From CAWHJB01 sp963698715 (GTDB lineage: Bacteria > Chloroflexota > Anaerolineae > Anaerolineales > UBA4823): a stretch of 64,000 nt of DNA. Shown in pieces: positions 8,562 through 17,362 of this stretch. The position numbers and the translations under genes are program-made. Where the stretch lies: contig CAVORW010000005.1 of the NCBI GenBank assembly GCA_963698715.1, forward strand, positions 186,001 through 250,000. The letters run 5' to 3'. The notes beneath the pieces are model-generated. The model had not been told where the DNA came from, ran no database searches, and saw only the letters and a program-made list of their open reading frames with translations. How positions within the stretch are numbered: the first letter of the stretch is position 1; the number at the start of each line of letters is the position of its first letter.

Positions 8562-9884
8562 ATGTCACCGATTCGAACCCTAATTATGGGCGCTGCCGGG
8601 CGCGATTTTCATAATTTCAATGTTTATTTTCGCGGGAATCCTGAATATCAGGTTGTTGCATTTACTGCTACCCAGATTCCCGATATCGAGGGGCGGACCT
8701 ACCCGGCTGTTCTGGCAGGTTCCCTGTATCCATCCGGTATCCCCATTTATGCTGAGAACGACCTCGTCAGTTTAATCGATCAGCATGAAGTGGACCAAGT
8801 CGTATTTGCCTACAGTGACGTACCCCACGAAGTGGTCATGCATAAAGCTTCGATCGTCAATGCGGCGGGCGCTGACTTCCGCCTGATGGGTACCCACAAC
8901 ACCCAGGTAAAATCGAACAAACCGGTCGTTTCAGTGTGCGCGGTTCGCACAGGCTCGGGTAAAAGCCAGACAACCCGCAGGGTTTCCAAGATTCTGAGAG
9001 GTATGGGGTACAAAATAGCTGCAATTCGGCATCCAATGCCTTATGGAGATCTGTCGAAACAAATTGTCCAGCGATTCGCAGATTACAGCGACCTGGATAA
9101 AAATGAATGTACAATTGAGGAGCGTGAAGAATACGAGCCCCACCTCGATAATGGGGTCATTGTCTATGCAGGAGTAGACTATGAGGCTATTTTGCGCCAG
9201 GCAGAACAGGAAGTTGACATCGTATTGTGGGATGGCGGCAATAATGACTTCCCCTTCTATGTGTCCGATTTTCAGATTGCCGTGGCCGACCCCCACCGTC
9301 CTGGCCATGAAATAAAATATCATCCCGGTGAGACTGTCGCCCGTCTCGCAGATGTATTCGTGATAAACAAAGTTGATACAGCCAACCCGGATGCGGTCAT
9401 CACGGTGCGCGAAAACCTGCGAGCGATCAATCCAAAAGCGGTTGTGATCGAGGCCGCTTCACCGTTATTTGTCGACGATCCAGCCGCCATTCAGGGCAAG
9501 CGGGTATTGGTAATTGAAGACGGTCCCACCCTGACGCATGGTGAAATGGCTTATGGTGCAGGCTGGGTAGCAGCCAGGCGCTTTGGGGCAGCCGAAATAG
9601 TTGACCCGCGCCCCTACGCGGTGGGCTCGATTAAGGCCACCTATGAGAAATATCCCAATACCGGGGCAATCCTGCCAGCCATGGGCTATGGCGATGCCCA
9701 GATGCGCGATCTTGAAGCGACGATCCGGAATGCGGATGCAGACTACGTAGTAATTGGCACGCCCATCGATTTATCTCGTGTCATCAAGATTGAAAAGCCC
9801 TCCACCCGGGTTCGCTACGAATTACAGGAGATCGGACAACCCACCTTGGAAGAGCTGCTTAAAGCCAAATTCAGTTCGAGTTGA
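8562..9884 (+). CDS. Cyclic 2,3-diphosphoglycerate synthetase-like P-loop NTPase
   Basis: 440 residues. The N-terminal third looks like a nucleotide-binding Rossmann domain (residues 1-120). The central domain has a P-loop-type motif, VRTGSGKSQTTRR, and an NKVD motif (VFVINKVDTANP) as in GTPases. This matches the family annotated as cyclic 2,3-diphosphoglycerate synthetase/GTPase that is widespread in Chloroflexota and archaea. In methanogens cDPG synthetase makes a thermoprotective cyclic phosphate; in bacteria the role is unproven, so the true substrate is open. AAGGAG precedes the ATG. A perfect 14-bp hairpin follows the gene. Confidence 0.8.
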   Translation: MSPIRTLIMGAAGRDFHNFNVYFRGNPEYQVVAFTATQIPDIEGRTYPAVLAGSLYPSGIPIYAENDLVSLIDQHEVDQVVFAYSDVPHEVVMHKASIVNAAGADFRLMGTHNTQVKSNKPVVSVCAVRTGSGKSQTTRRVSKILRGMGYKIAAIRHPMPYGDLSKQIVQRFADYSDLDKNECTIEEREEYEPHLDNGVIVYAGVDYEAILRQAEQEVDIVLWDGGNNDFPFYVSDFQIAVADPHRPGHEIKYHPGETVARLADVFVINKVDTANPDAVITVRENLRAINPKAVVIEAASPLFVDDPAAIQGKRVLVIEDGPTLTHGEMAYGAGWVAARRFGAAEIVDPRPYAVGSIKATYEKYPNTGAILPAMGYGDAQMRDLEATIRNADADYVVIGTPIDLSRVIKIEKPSTRVRYELQEIGQPTLEELLKAKFSSS

Positions 9885-9893
9885 CGACCTTTC

Positions 9894-9925
9894 TGGCAGG
9901 GACACAGCCAACTGTGTCCCTGCCA
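9894..9925. terminator. 14-bp perfect hairpin after the cDPG-synthetase-like gene
   Basis: TGGCAGGGACACAG (9894-9907) pairs with CTGTGTCCCTGCCA (9912-9925) around a CCAA loop; a T-rich but interrupted tail follows (ATTTCCATTTTT). Confidence 0.75.
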
Positions 9926-9993
9926 ATTTCCATTTTTGAAGCGAATCCACCCATAATATTTCATGGCGCGTATAGCGCGCCCCACTCTTGCTC

Positions 9994-11256
9994 ATGCCTT
10001 CCTTAAACTGGCCTTCCAAAACAACACCCATACCTATATCTGCTGGGTTAGCGCTTGACTGCAAAATATTCCCACAAGGGTTAGGATATCCGAATCATCA
10101 TCCAGACAACCGCTTGATCGTCGGCGATAATCTTGCGATTATGTCGGCACTGCTGCCCGATTATGAGGATCGGATTCACTTAATCTATGCCGATCCGCCC
10201 TTTTTCACGAACCGTCGTTTCCCAGCTCGGGTGGGTCGTGGAGAAGACTCCCGCCGCCCTCAAGATTGGAAACTGGCAGATGGCTATCAGGATAATTGGG
10301 AAAGCATTGACGCCTACTTGGATATGCTCTACCCGCGCTTGCACTTAATGCACCGATTGCTGGCGCCAAATGGAAGCCTTTACCTGCATCTGGACTGGCA
10401 TGCAAACCACTACGCCAGACTGCTGCTGGATGAAATTTTCGGCCCGGAAAAATTCTTGAATGAGATCATCTGGGTATACCACGGACCCTCTCCAATCCGA
10501 AGTGCTTTCAACCGCAAACATGATACGATCCTATGCTATACGAAAGGCAAAGATTACACCTTCAACGCTGACGATGTACGCGAGCCATACAATCCAAACA
10601 CGGTCAAAACATTCGCTTCGTCTCGAAAAGCGGGTTTTGGGAAAGTGCCAGATCTCAAGCGCGGCAAAGTACCAGAAGATTGGTGGTATTTCCCGGTGGT
10701 GGCACGCTTGCATCGGGAGCGGACCGGCTATCCTACTCAAAAGCCAGAAGCCTTGCTCGAACGCATCATTCGGGCGTCTTCTAATCCGGGGGATCTGGTC
10801 GCTGATTTCTTTTGCGGCTCTGGAACAACTGCGTCTGCAGCTTCTAAAACTGGCCGAGTCTTTATCGCCAGCGATGCAACCTGGCGCGCAGTCCATACGA
10901 CCCGGTCCCGGCTGGTCCGGTCGGGTGAGAAAAGTTTTACACTTGAACGTGACAACCGGCTGCCTGCACTGATCCAACCGGCTGGAGCTGAGCCAATCCC
11001 AGAAATTAGTCTGGATACAGCCAATGCCAGAATCAGATTAAAATTTGTGCCAGCTAATCTTGAATATTGGGAGATCGATCCAGATTACGACGGTAAGATT
11101 TTTTACAGTGCGGCTCAGGCAGTCAGGCCTCCTAAAAAAGCGGATATCCAGGGCGAACTGGTGCTAGATCAGATCGTTTCCAAGAAGAGAGTAGCCGTGC
11201 GATTTCTGTACACCAATGGTGACCAAATACAAACCATTATTGATTCATCTATATAG
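9994..11256 (+). CDS. Site-specific DNA methyltransferase, beta class (N6-adenine or N4-cytosine)
   Basis: About 420 residues. Catalytic motif IV is DPPF (LIYADPPFFTNRRF, about residue 66) and precedes the AdoMet-binding motif I (DFFCGSGTT, about residue 268), the order of beta-class methyltransferases of the N4/N6 (Mod-like) family. PTQKPEALLERII before motif I is also typical. No restriction endonuclease gene is beside it, so it is an orphan methyltransferase or a type III-like Mod without Res. DPPF rather than DPPY leaves the methylated base unclear. The start at ATG 9994 is uncertain because the upstream region holds hairpins and no clear ribosome binding site. Confidence 0.85.
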   Translation: MPSLNWPSKTTPIPISAGLALDCKIFPQGLGYPNHHPDNRLIVGDNLAIMSALLPDYEDRIHLIYADPPFFTNRRFPARVGRGEDSRRPQDWKLADGYQDNWESIDAYLDMLYPRLHLMHRLLAPNGSLYLHLDWHANHYARLLLDEIFGPEKFLNEIIWVYHGPSPIRSAFNRKHDTILCYTKGKDYTFNADDVREPYNPNTVKTFASSRKAGFGKVPDLKRGKVPEDWWYFPVVARLHRERTGYPTQKPEALLERIIRASSNPGDLVADFFCGSGTTASAASKTGRVFIASDATWRAVHTTRSRLVRSGEKSFTLERDNRLPALIQPAGAEPIPEISLDTANARIRLKFVPANLEYWEIDPDYDGKIFYSAAQAVRPPKKADIQGELVLDQIVSKKRVAVRFLYTNGDQIQTIIDSSI

Positions 11257-11323
11257 AAGTGGGTAGCGCGCACACCCCTCCAATCAAGAAGAACCCAATC
11301 ATTCAACAAGGGAAATTGAAATC

Positions 11324-13255
11324 GTGAAACTCTTCGTACCAGGGCGAGTCTGCCTTTTTGGGGAACATTCAGATTGGGCAGGCGGATATCGACGCATCAA
11401 CGCCGAGATCGAAAAAGGCTATACCCTGATCTGCGGCACCGATCAGGGCATCCATGCCGAGGTAAAACCGCACCCGTCAGCTTTGATATTAACCTCAGTA
11501 ACCCCAGATGGTCAGCAAATAGGACCCTACGAAATCCCAATGCAAGCTGCTTCGCTTCTGGAAGAAGCTCAAAAGGGCAGTTTCTGGAGCTATATTGCTG
11601 GTGTGGCTTACCAGGTTCTGACGAATTATCACGTTCGTGGAATGGTGATCAATAATTATAAGACCGATCTTCCAGTCAAAAAAGGGCTATCTTCCAGCGC
11701 TGCGATCTGTGTGCTGACTGCCCGAGCGTTTAACCGGGTTTACGATCTTAAATTAACTGTCAGAGGCGAGATGGAGTTGGCTTATCAGGGCGAAATTACT
11801 ACACCCTCTCGCTGCGGTCGTATGGATCAGGGTTGCGCATATGGCAACCGTCCGGTGTTGATGACCTTCGACGGAGATCGTTTCGATACCAGGGAATTAC
11901 GGGTACATCAAGAGCTGTATTTCGTCATTATCGATTTACAAGCCCAAAAAGACACCTTGGAGATATTGAATCGTTTAAATCGCTGCTATCCATTTGCCGA
12001 AAACCAGATCGAGCATCAAGTTCAAGAACTTTTCGGTCCGATAAATAAACGCATCACCTCGCAGGCGGTCGAAGCATTAGAGAGTGCCGATGGGAAACGA
12101 CTCGGCAGCCTGATGAGGGAAGCGCAACAATACTTCGACCAATACGCTGCTCCAGCCTGCCCGGAGGAGTTAACCGCACCCGTTTTGCATCGAGTGCTTG
12201 AATACCCATCGCTTCAACCACATATCTGGGGGGGAAAAGGGGTAGGTTCGCAGGGTGATGGAACTGCCCAGCTGCTAGCGCGCAGCCTGGCTGACCAGCA
12301 AGCTGCAATCGATATAATCGAGCGTGACTTGCAAATGGCGTGTCTCAAACTCACCATTAAACCCGGCCCAAAAGTACGGAAAGCGGTCATCCCAGCTGCC
12401 GGTTTTGGCACACGTTTGTTTCCCGCGACCAAGGCAACAAAGAAGGAATTGTTCCCTGTCATCGACCAGGATGGCATTGCTAAACCAGCGATTTTATTGA
12501 TCGTAGAAGAGGCTTTTGCTGCTGGCATCGAAGAAGTAATCATCGTGGTGCAGGAGAATGATCTTGAAGATTTCCGGGCATTTTTCAATACCCAGATCTC
12601 AATTGAAAATTACAACAAACTCTCACCCAATTTCAAACAGTATTCCAAACGCATCCTGGAGATGGGACAGCGGGTTTCATTTGTAGTACAGGCGAATCAG
12701 GAGGGATTTGGACATGCCGTTTTTTGCACCCGTGAGGTTGTTGGCCATGAGCCCTTCTTGTTGATGCTTGGTGATCATATCTACCGATCGGACGATGCCC
12801 GATCCTGCACACAGCAGATTTTAGATACCTACCTGGATTTCGGAACTAACATCCTTGGTCTGCGAAGTACGTCTGAAGACCAGATCGCAAATTTTGGGAC
12901 AATTGCCGGTAATTGGATTGACGAACAAAAATATATCAACATCACGGAGTTTGCAGAAAAACCTAATCTTGACTATGCGCGTAATAATTTAAAGGTACCC
13001 GGGTTGCGCCCCGAGGAATATTTAACCGTTTTTGGGCTGTATATTTTGAATCCGAAGATATTTGAGCTTTTGGAAGAAGAAATCACCAATAACCTGCGCC
13101 AACGAGGAGAGTTTCAACTTACTACATCCCTGGATCGCCTGCGCCAGGAGGAAGGCTTTATCGGGGTTATGATGGCAGGCACCCGCTTCGATATCGGTTT
13201 ACCGTCCTATTACCTTGAAACTCTTAACATCTACAGCCAAAAAAATCAGTCTTAA
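11324..13255 (+). CDS. Fusion of GHMP-family sugar kinase and GalU-type nucleotidylyltransferase
   Basis: 643 residues from a GTG start. Residues 1 to about 345 form a GHMP kinase: GRVCLFGEHSDW near the N-terminus, the ATP loop KKGLSSSA (119-126), and motif 3 GGKGVGSQGDGT (303-314). Residues about 350-643 form a sugar-phosphate nucleotidylyltransferase with PAAGFGTRLFPATKATKKE (357-375), closest in pattern to UTP-glucose-1-phosphate uridylyltransferase. The two parts would phosphorylate a free sugar at C1 and then activate it to an NDP-sugar, a salvage route comparable to the fucokinase/GDP-fucose pyrophosphorylase fusion but with the order reversed. The sugar cannot be read from the sequence. 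Confidence 0.88.
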   Translation: MKLFVPGRVCLFGEHSDWAGGYRRINAEIEKGYTLICGTDQGIHAEVKPHPSALILTSVTPDGQQIGPYEIPMQAASLLEEAQKGSFWSYIAGVAYQVLTNYHVRGMVINNYKTDLPVKKGLSSSAAICVLTARAFNRVYDLKLTVRGEMELAYQGEITTPSRCGRMDQGCAYGNRPVLMTFDGDRFDTRELRVHQELYFVIIDLQAQKDTLEILNRLNRCYPFAENQIEHQVQELFGPINKRITSQAVEALESADGKRLGSLMREAQQYFDQYAAPACPEELTAPVLHRVLEYPSLQPHIWGGKGVGSQGDGTAQLLARSLADQQAAIDIIERDLQMACLKLTIKPGPKVRKAVIPAAGFGTRLFPATKATKKELFPVIDQDGIAKPAILLIVEEAFAAGIEEVIIVVQENDLEDFRAFFNTQISIENYNKLSPNFKQYSKRILEMGQRVSFVVQANQEGFGHAVFCTREVVGHEPFLLMLGDHIYRSDDARSCTQQILDTYLDFGTNILGLRSTSEDQIANFGTIAGNWIDEQKYINITEFAEKPNLDYARNNLKVPGLRPEEYLTVFGLYILNPKIFELLEEEITNNLRQRGEFQLTTSLDRLRQEEGFIGVMMAGTRFDIGLPSYYLETLNIYSQKNQS

Positions 13256-13283
13256 TGCAACGGCATTGGGGGTTTAAAGTTGG

Positions 13284-13321
13284 TGTGGAAGTATTTAGGC
13301 ATCCACCTAACTACTTCCACA
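13284..13321. terminator. Hairpin between convergent genes
   Basis: TGTGGAAGTATTTAGG (13284-13299) pairs with CCTAACTACTTCCACA (13306-13321), one mismatch, loop CATCCA. It separates the kinase/nucleotidylyltransferase fusion from the convergent regulator gene; no T-run. Confidence 0.55.
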
Positions 13322-13345
13322 GCACAAAAAAAACAACCAGAGCGG

Positions 13346-14002
13346 TTACGGGTCCAGTCGGTAGCCCACTCCGCGCATGGTCTTTAAAAATCTTGGATTA
13401 CGAGGATCTTCCTCAATTGCTTGCCGCAACCAGCTGATGTGAACATCCAGCGTACGGGTATCTCCCGTATACTCCGTCTTCCAGACTTCACTGAAAAGCT
13501 TCTCCCGCTCGATCACTTCGCCGGGGTGCTCCATCAAAGTTTTTAACAAGTGCATAAGCCGGGGAGTCAGCCGTTCTTCTTTTCCCAGGCAGCGCACTCG
13601 TTTAGCGTCCACATCCAACCGGATGGGCCCAACGTGCAAATACTGTCCCTCATCGTGCGGCAGAAGCCGGATGAAGCGATTAAGCAGTTTGCGAGCCGTA
13701 AAAGGCAGCTCGAGCACCACGCTGGCAACATTTTCTCCAGCAATCGACCGCTCAGGGTCAGCTATCACAACAATTGGAACGTTTTCGGTTTTTGCACTAA
13801 TAGATTTACAGATCCGACGGCCGTTTGTCCGCAGGGAGGCAGCGTTTAACACTACCAGATCAGGGTCAAAATCAGGAAGCCATGCTAGAGCCTCCTTGCC
13901 ATTGGCAACTGTCTCCACTTCATACCCTTTTTTACGCACATTGGGTATGAATGACGGGCTCTCGGCCCGTTTGCCTTCAATCCACAATATTCTGGCTTTC
14001 AT
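13346..14002 (-). CDS. OmpR-type response regulator with degenerate receiver domain
   Basis: 218 residues from ATG 14002. Residues 1-115 have the fold pattern of a receiver domain but lack its phosphorylation site: the acidic pair near the N-terminus is replaced by E9-G10 and the phospho-accepting Asp by Asn53 (DLVVLN). Residues about 120-218 are a clear winged-helix trans_reg_C domain (LTPRLMHLLKTL ... TRTLDVHISWLRQAI ... MRGVGYRL). It probably acts as an orphan, phosphorylation-independent DNA-binding regulator. No sensor kinase is next to it. A TTG at 14050 would extend it by 16 residues; the ATG is preferred. Confidence 0.88.
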   Translation of the reverse strand: MKARILWIEGKRAESPSFIPNVRKKGYEVETVANGKEALAWLPDFDPDLVVLNAASLRTNGRRICKSISAKTENVPIVVIADPERSIAGENVASVVLELPFTARKLLNRFIRLLPHDEGQYLHVGPIRLDVDAKRVRCLGKEERLTPRLMHLLKTLMEHPGEVIEREKLFSEVWKTEYTGDTRTLDVHISWLRQAIEEDPRNPRFLKTMRGVGYRLDP

Positions 14003-14118
14003 ACTTATGAGTTCCCCGGCTGTCTTATTGGCACCCAACAGGAATGGCAACCCCCGACCAAAGGATGAGCAAAATAAATTCCTAAAAATGAGTGATCTAG
14101 ATGCAGTGTTCGCCGAAA

Positions 14119-14139
14119 AAAGCGGGCCTTGCCCGCTTT
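14119..14139 (-). terminator. Terminator-like hairpin upstream of the degenerate response regulator
   Basis: AAAGCGGGC pairs with GCCCGCTTT around a 3-base loop. On the minus strand it is followed by a run of six T, so it would stop transcripts heading toward the regulator gene: an attenuator, or the end of an unannotated minus-strand RNA. Confidence 0.5.
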
Positions 14140-14162
14140 AACAACAACACATGGTTATAAGA

Positions 14163-14176
14163 GAGATTATAATCTC
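14163..14176. repeat. 14-bp perfect palindrome in a gene-free stretch
   Basis: GAGATTATAATCTC. It lies in the 520-base stretch between the divergent regulator and DUF151 genes, where apart from this palindrome and the hairpin at 14119 I see no gene. It could be an operator for the regulator; no second copy was found. Confidence 0.35.
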
Positions 14177-14525
14177 AATCTTAAATAATTGCAATCGAGA
14201 ATCACGATTTTCTTTAACATTGTGATGGACCGAACAATATTAAATTAAAAAAATTGGTAACCGCCAAGGTTCAAATAAGAATATGGGCGAAACAAAAATT
14301 GTTGATCTGGTTCGGGATGAATTGATCTACGCCCTTTATGTGCAACCCCGGTCGAGTCTTATAGTTGCGACTTCGCCCTGCCCATGTTAGAATACTAAGG
14401 CGCACGAAGAATGCTGCCTCAACAATCTGGTATTTTCATTATGCTGGGTCAAATGAGGGGTACAGGCGCTGCCCCTCGCTCGATCGTCTTGTACCCTTGA
14501 GGCGCTTTCGTCTACGGAGGCCTGA

Positions 14526-15110
14526 ATGTCAGATGAAATGATTGAAGTCGTTATCGATAGCATTCGCGTGAGTTTAATGTCTCAACAGCGTATCGTGATC
14601 TTGCGCGAGCGTAATGCCGAACGTTATTTACCTATTTGGATTGGTATTTACGAAGCCGAGTTTATCACGATTGCCCTTCAGGAGGTTGAAGTCTCGCGAC
14701 CTCTCACTCACGATTTGCTGCGTAATGTATTCCGCGAACTGAATGCCACCATCCAACGAGTTGAAGTTGTCACTTTACGAGAAGATACATTTTTTGGCAA
14801 TATTGTGATTGATGTCAACAACCAATCCCTCAACATTGACTCTCGACCCTCCGACGCCCTGGCAATTGCAGTCCGAGCGCATGTCCCAATTCTAGTGGCC
14901 AAGGCGGTGATGGATTCGGCCGGAATCATCCCCGAGGAAGATTTACAACCCGGTGAAGGTGATGATGGTAGCTCCGCCCAGGAACCGGCAGAATTAGACG
15001 AATCCGGTGAAGAGCGACTTTCGGTGTTTTCGGACTTCCTGGAAGGCCTTGACCTGGGTAAAACAGACAGCGAAGAAGAAGACGAGGACCAGGACAAAGA
15101 CGACGACTAG
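14526..15110 (+). CDS. Bifunctional nuclease (DUF151) family protein
   Basis: 194 residues. Residues 1-135 match the DUF151 / BFN domain: LRERNAERYLPIWIGIYEAEFI, then FFGNIVIDV and SRPSDALAIAVRAHVPI. Plant members have DNase and RNase activity; the bacterial role is not settled. The last 50 residues are a strongly acidic, low-complexity tail (Glu/Asp runs), an extension beyond the core domain. ACGGAGG stands before the ATG at 14526. A terminator follows at 15151. Confidence 0.9.
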   Translation: MSDEMIEVVIDSIRVSLMSQQRIVILRERNAERYLPIWIGIYEAEFITIALQEVEVSRPLTHDLLRNVFRELNATIQRVEVVTLREDTFFGNIVIDVNNQSLNIDSRPSDALAIAVRAHVPILVAKAVMDSAGIIPEEDLQPGEGDDGSSAQEPAELDESGEERLSVFSDFLEGLDLGKTDSEEEDEDQDKDDD

Positions 15111-15150
15111 AAAAACAGATAGACTAGACCCGCCGGGGTTTGCCAGGCTG

Positions 15151-15174
15151 CGGGGCCCGGCGCCCCGGTTTTTT
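15151..15174 (+). terminator. Rho-independent terminator after the DUF151 gene
   Basis: CGGGGC (15151-15156) pairs with GCCCCG (15162-15167), 5-base loop, followed by GTTTTTT. Confidence 0.8.
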
Positions 15175-15287
15175 CATCCGCAAGCACGATTCATCAGTAT
15201 GGATCGTGAAACCTCAGTCTGTGGGAATGCTGGCCCATCCACCCACGACAACCTGAGCAAACACAAAATGCTTGACGATCAATCCAT

Positions 15288-16667
15288 ATGAGCGATTTCA
15301 CATCTGCTGAACAAACTTCATCTATAAGTCCTCAGATTGTTCCCCAAAGCCGGGAGGCAGAGGAAGCAGTCCTTGGGGCTGTTTTAATCAATCCCGAGGC
15401 GTACTACGATGTCGCCCAATTTTTGCAATACGACGATTTTTACATTCACCGCCATAAATGGATCTGGCAGGCATTCAGCCGCCTGCACGAAAAACGTGTT
15501 CCGGTAGATTTCCTGACTGTAACCGAAGAGCTGGACCAAATGGGCCAGCTTGCAGAAATAGGCGGACCGGCTTATATCACCAGCCTGATTAGCAATGTGC
15601 CAACTTCTTTGCATGCTGAGGCTTACGGCCGGATCGTAGAAGAAACGGCCATCCGCCGGCGGATGCTGGCTGCTGCCAACGATATCGCCAAACTTGCTTA
15701 TCAAGAAGATAATAGTGTCGATACCGTGATGGATGAGGCTGAAAAGGCCATATTCGGTGTCAGCGAAAGGCGCATGACCCGCGATCTCCAATCCATCCAG
15801 CAAGTTCTGAGTGACTATTATGACCGGATTGAGATGCTGGCTGGGCGGGGTGAAGAATTGTACGGCGTTCCAACCGGTTTCATTGATCTGGATCGTTTAT
15901 TGGCCGGCTTACAACCGTCCGACTTCATCATCATTGCCGGCCGGCCTGGTATGGGTAAAACTTCTTTCATGCTGTCTGTGGTAAAGAACGCTGCTCAAAC
16001 CTATAAAAAACATGTAGCAATCTTTTCGCTAGAAATGTCTAACGAGCAACTGGTGCAGCGTCTCCTCTCACAAGAAACCGGGATCGACTCTCAACGCTTG
16101 CGCACGGGTAAACTGGAGGACAACGAATGGCCGGTCTTCACACATGCCATCGAAGTACTCAATGATACCCATATATTTCTGGATGATACACCGGCATTAA
16201 CGCCCCTGCAGCTCCGAACCAAAGCCCGGCGACTGCATCTGGAATATCAGCTGGATTTGATCGTTGTGGATTATCTACAGCTAATGACCACCGGGGCGCG
16301 CACCGAGAACCGGGTGCAGGAAGTATCAAATATCTCCCGCAATTTAAAAGTCCTGGCGAGGGAACTGAATGTCCCGGTCCTGGCTGCTGCTCAGCTATCA
16401 CGTGCAGTTGAACAACGTGCGGATAAAGAACCTCAGCTCTCCGACTTACGCGAATCAGGGTCATTGGAACAAGATTCCGACATCGTCATGTTTATTCACC
16501 GGCCGGAAATGTATGAAAAAGATACCCTTCGGCAAAATATTGCCCAAATAAAAATAGCCAAGCACAGGAATGGCCCAGTGGGCACGATCGAGTTGGTTTT
16601 CCGTAACAACCTGGCGAAGTTCGAAAATGCTGCTACCAGGAACGTTGATTTGGCGCAGGTTTCCTAA
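15288..16667 (+). CDS. dnaB: Replicative DNA helicase DnaB
   Basis: 459 residues. The N-terminal helical domain begins PQSREAEEAVLGAVLINPEA and a RecA-type ATPase domain follows, with Walker A GRPGMGKTS (about residue 218), Walker B LDLIVVDYLQLM and the arginine-finger region KVLARELNVPVLAAAQLSR. It is the hexameric helicase that unwinds DNA at the replication fork. The stop codon overlaps the start of the next gene (TAATG), so it is translationally coupled to a DnaD-like gene and a DnaC-like loader. Confidence 0.96.
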   Translation: MSDFTSAEQTSSISPQIVPQSREAEEAVLGAVLINPEAYYDVAQFLQYDDFYIHRHKWIWQAFSRLHEKRVPVDFLTVTEELDQMGQLAEIGGPAYITSLISNVPTSLHAEAYGRIVEETAIRRRMLAAANDIAKLAYQEDNSVDTVMDEAEKAIFGVSERRMTRDLQSIQQVLSDYYDRIEMLAGRGEELYGVPTGFIDLDRLLAGLQPSDFIIIAGRPGMGKTSFMLSVVKNAAQTYKKHVAIFSLEMSNEQLVQRLLSQETGIDSQRLRTGKLEDNEWPVFTHAIEVLNDTHIFLDDTPALTPLQLRTKARRLHLEYQLDLIVVDYLQLMTTGARTENRVQEVSNISRNLKVLARELNVPVLAAAQLSRAVEQRADKEPQLSDLRESGSLEQDSDIVMFIHRPEMYEKDTLRQNIAQIKIAKHRNGPVGTIELVFRNNLAKFENAATRNVDLAQVS

Positions 16668-17362
16668 TGGGTAATTTTCACGGCTATCCAGCAGGTGAGG
16701 CTAATCTCACGCCTGTTCCCGGCTTGTTTTTCCGGGAGCTGCTGCCCCAAATCAATGATCTAAATGAGCTTAAAGCCACCATTTACGCATTTTGGCGGCT
16801 AACTCAAAAAGAGGGCCATTTCAGATATCTGCAGATCGATGATTTTCTGGATGACGAGGCTTTTATGGGAGGCTTGGATAAGGGGATCGACTCACCTAAG
16901 CAAGCCCTGGAAACCGCTCTGAGCTTATGCATTGAACGCGGTAGCCTGCTGAGAGCAGAAGTGACCACCGGCAGGCAGCGCCCTGTGCTTTATTTTATTA
17001 ATTCTCCCCGTGGACGATCCGCAGTACAGGCGATCCAGGACGGGCAATGGCGCCCAAATGAAGACCCACGCATGCCGCTTAATTTGAGTCTGGAAAGACC
17101 AAACGTTTTTCAGTTGTATGAAGAACATATCGGGCCACTCTCACCCATGATAGCTGATGCCTTGAAGGATGCGGAAACCACCTATCCCTACGCGTGGATT
17201 GAAGAAGGGGTGCGGATTGCGGTCGAACGCAATAAACGTAACTGGCGCTATGTGACGGCCATTTTAGAACGATGGCAACAAGAGGGACGCGATGAGCGAA
17301 CGAATAGACGAGACTCTGAAGAAGCTCGCCGGCGGTACGCCGAATGGGGATCGGACTGGTAA
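16667..17362 (+). CDS. DnaD-like primosome protein
   Basis: 231 residues. Residues 1-125 are a winged-helix-like N-terminal region (ELLPQINDLNELKATIYAFWRL). Residues about 145-210 carry the DnaD C-terminal signature: YEEHIGPLSPMIADAL, then YPYAWIEEGVRIAVE and NWRYVTAILERW. In Firmicutes DnaD takes part in loading the DnaB-type helicase at origins and stalled forks with a DnaC/DnaI-type ATPase. It overlaps dnaB by 1 base and the loader gene by 71 bases, which strongly supports a helicase-loading role. No symbol is given because orthology to dnaD is unproven. Confidence 0.85.
   Translation: MGNFHGYPAGEANLTPVPGLFFRELLPQINDLNELKATIYAFWRLTQKEGHFRYLQIDDFLDDEAFMGGLDKGIDSPKQALETALSLCIERGSLLRAEVTTGRQRPVLYFINSPRGRSAVQAIQDGQWRPNEDPRMPLNLSLERPNVFQLYEEHIGPLSPMIADALKDAETTYPYAWIEEGVRIAVERNKRNWRYVTAILERWQQEGRDERTNRRDSEEARRRYAEWGSDW

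Noticed and set aside
8553..8580. GATTCGAACCC resembling a tRNA T-loop
   Set aside because: It lies at the start of the cDPG-synthetase-like gene and no acceptor or anticodon stem can be formed around it.
9822..10064. Minus-strand frame of 80 codons across the gap before the methyltransferase
   Set aside because: It overlaps the 14-bp hairpin and the starts of two plus-strand genes, has no ribosome binding site and no recognisable motif.
14283..14390. Plus-strand frame of 35 codons in the gap before the DUF151 gene
   Set aside because: No ribosome binding site, no motif; the length is within chance expectation.
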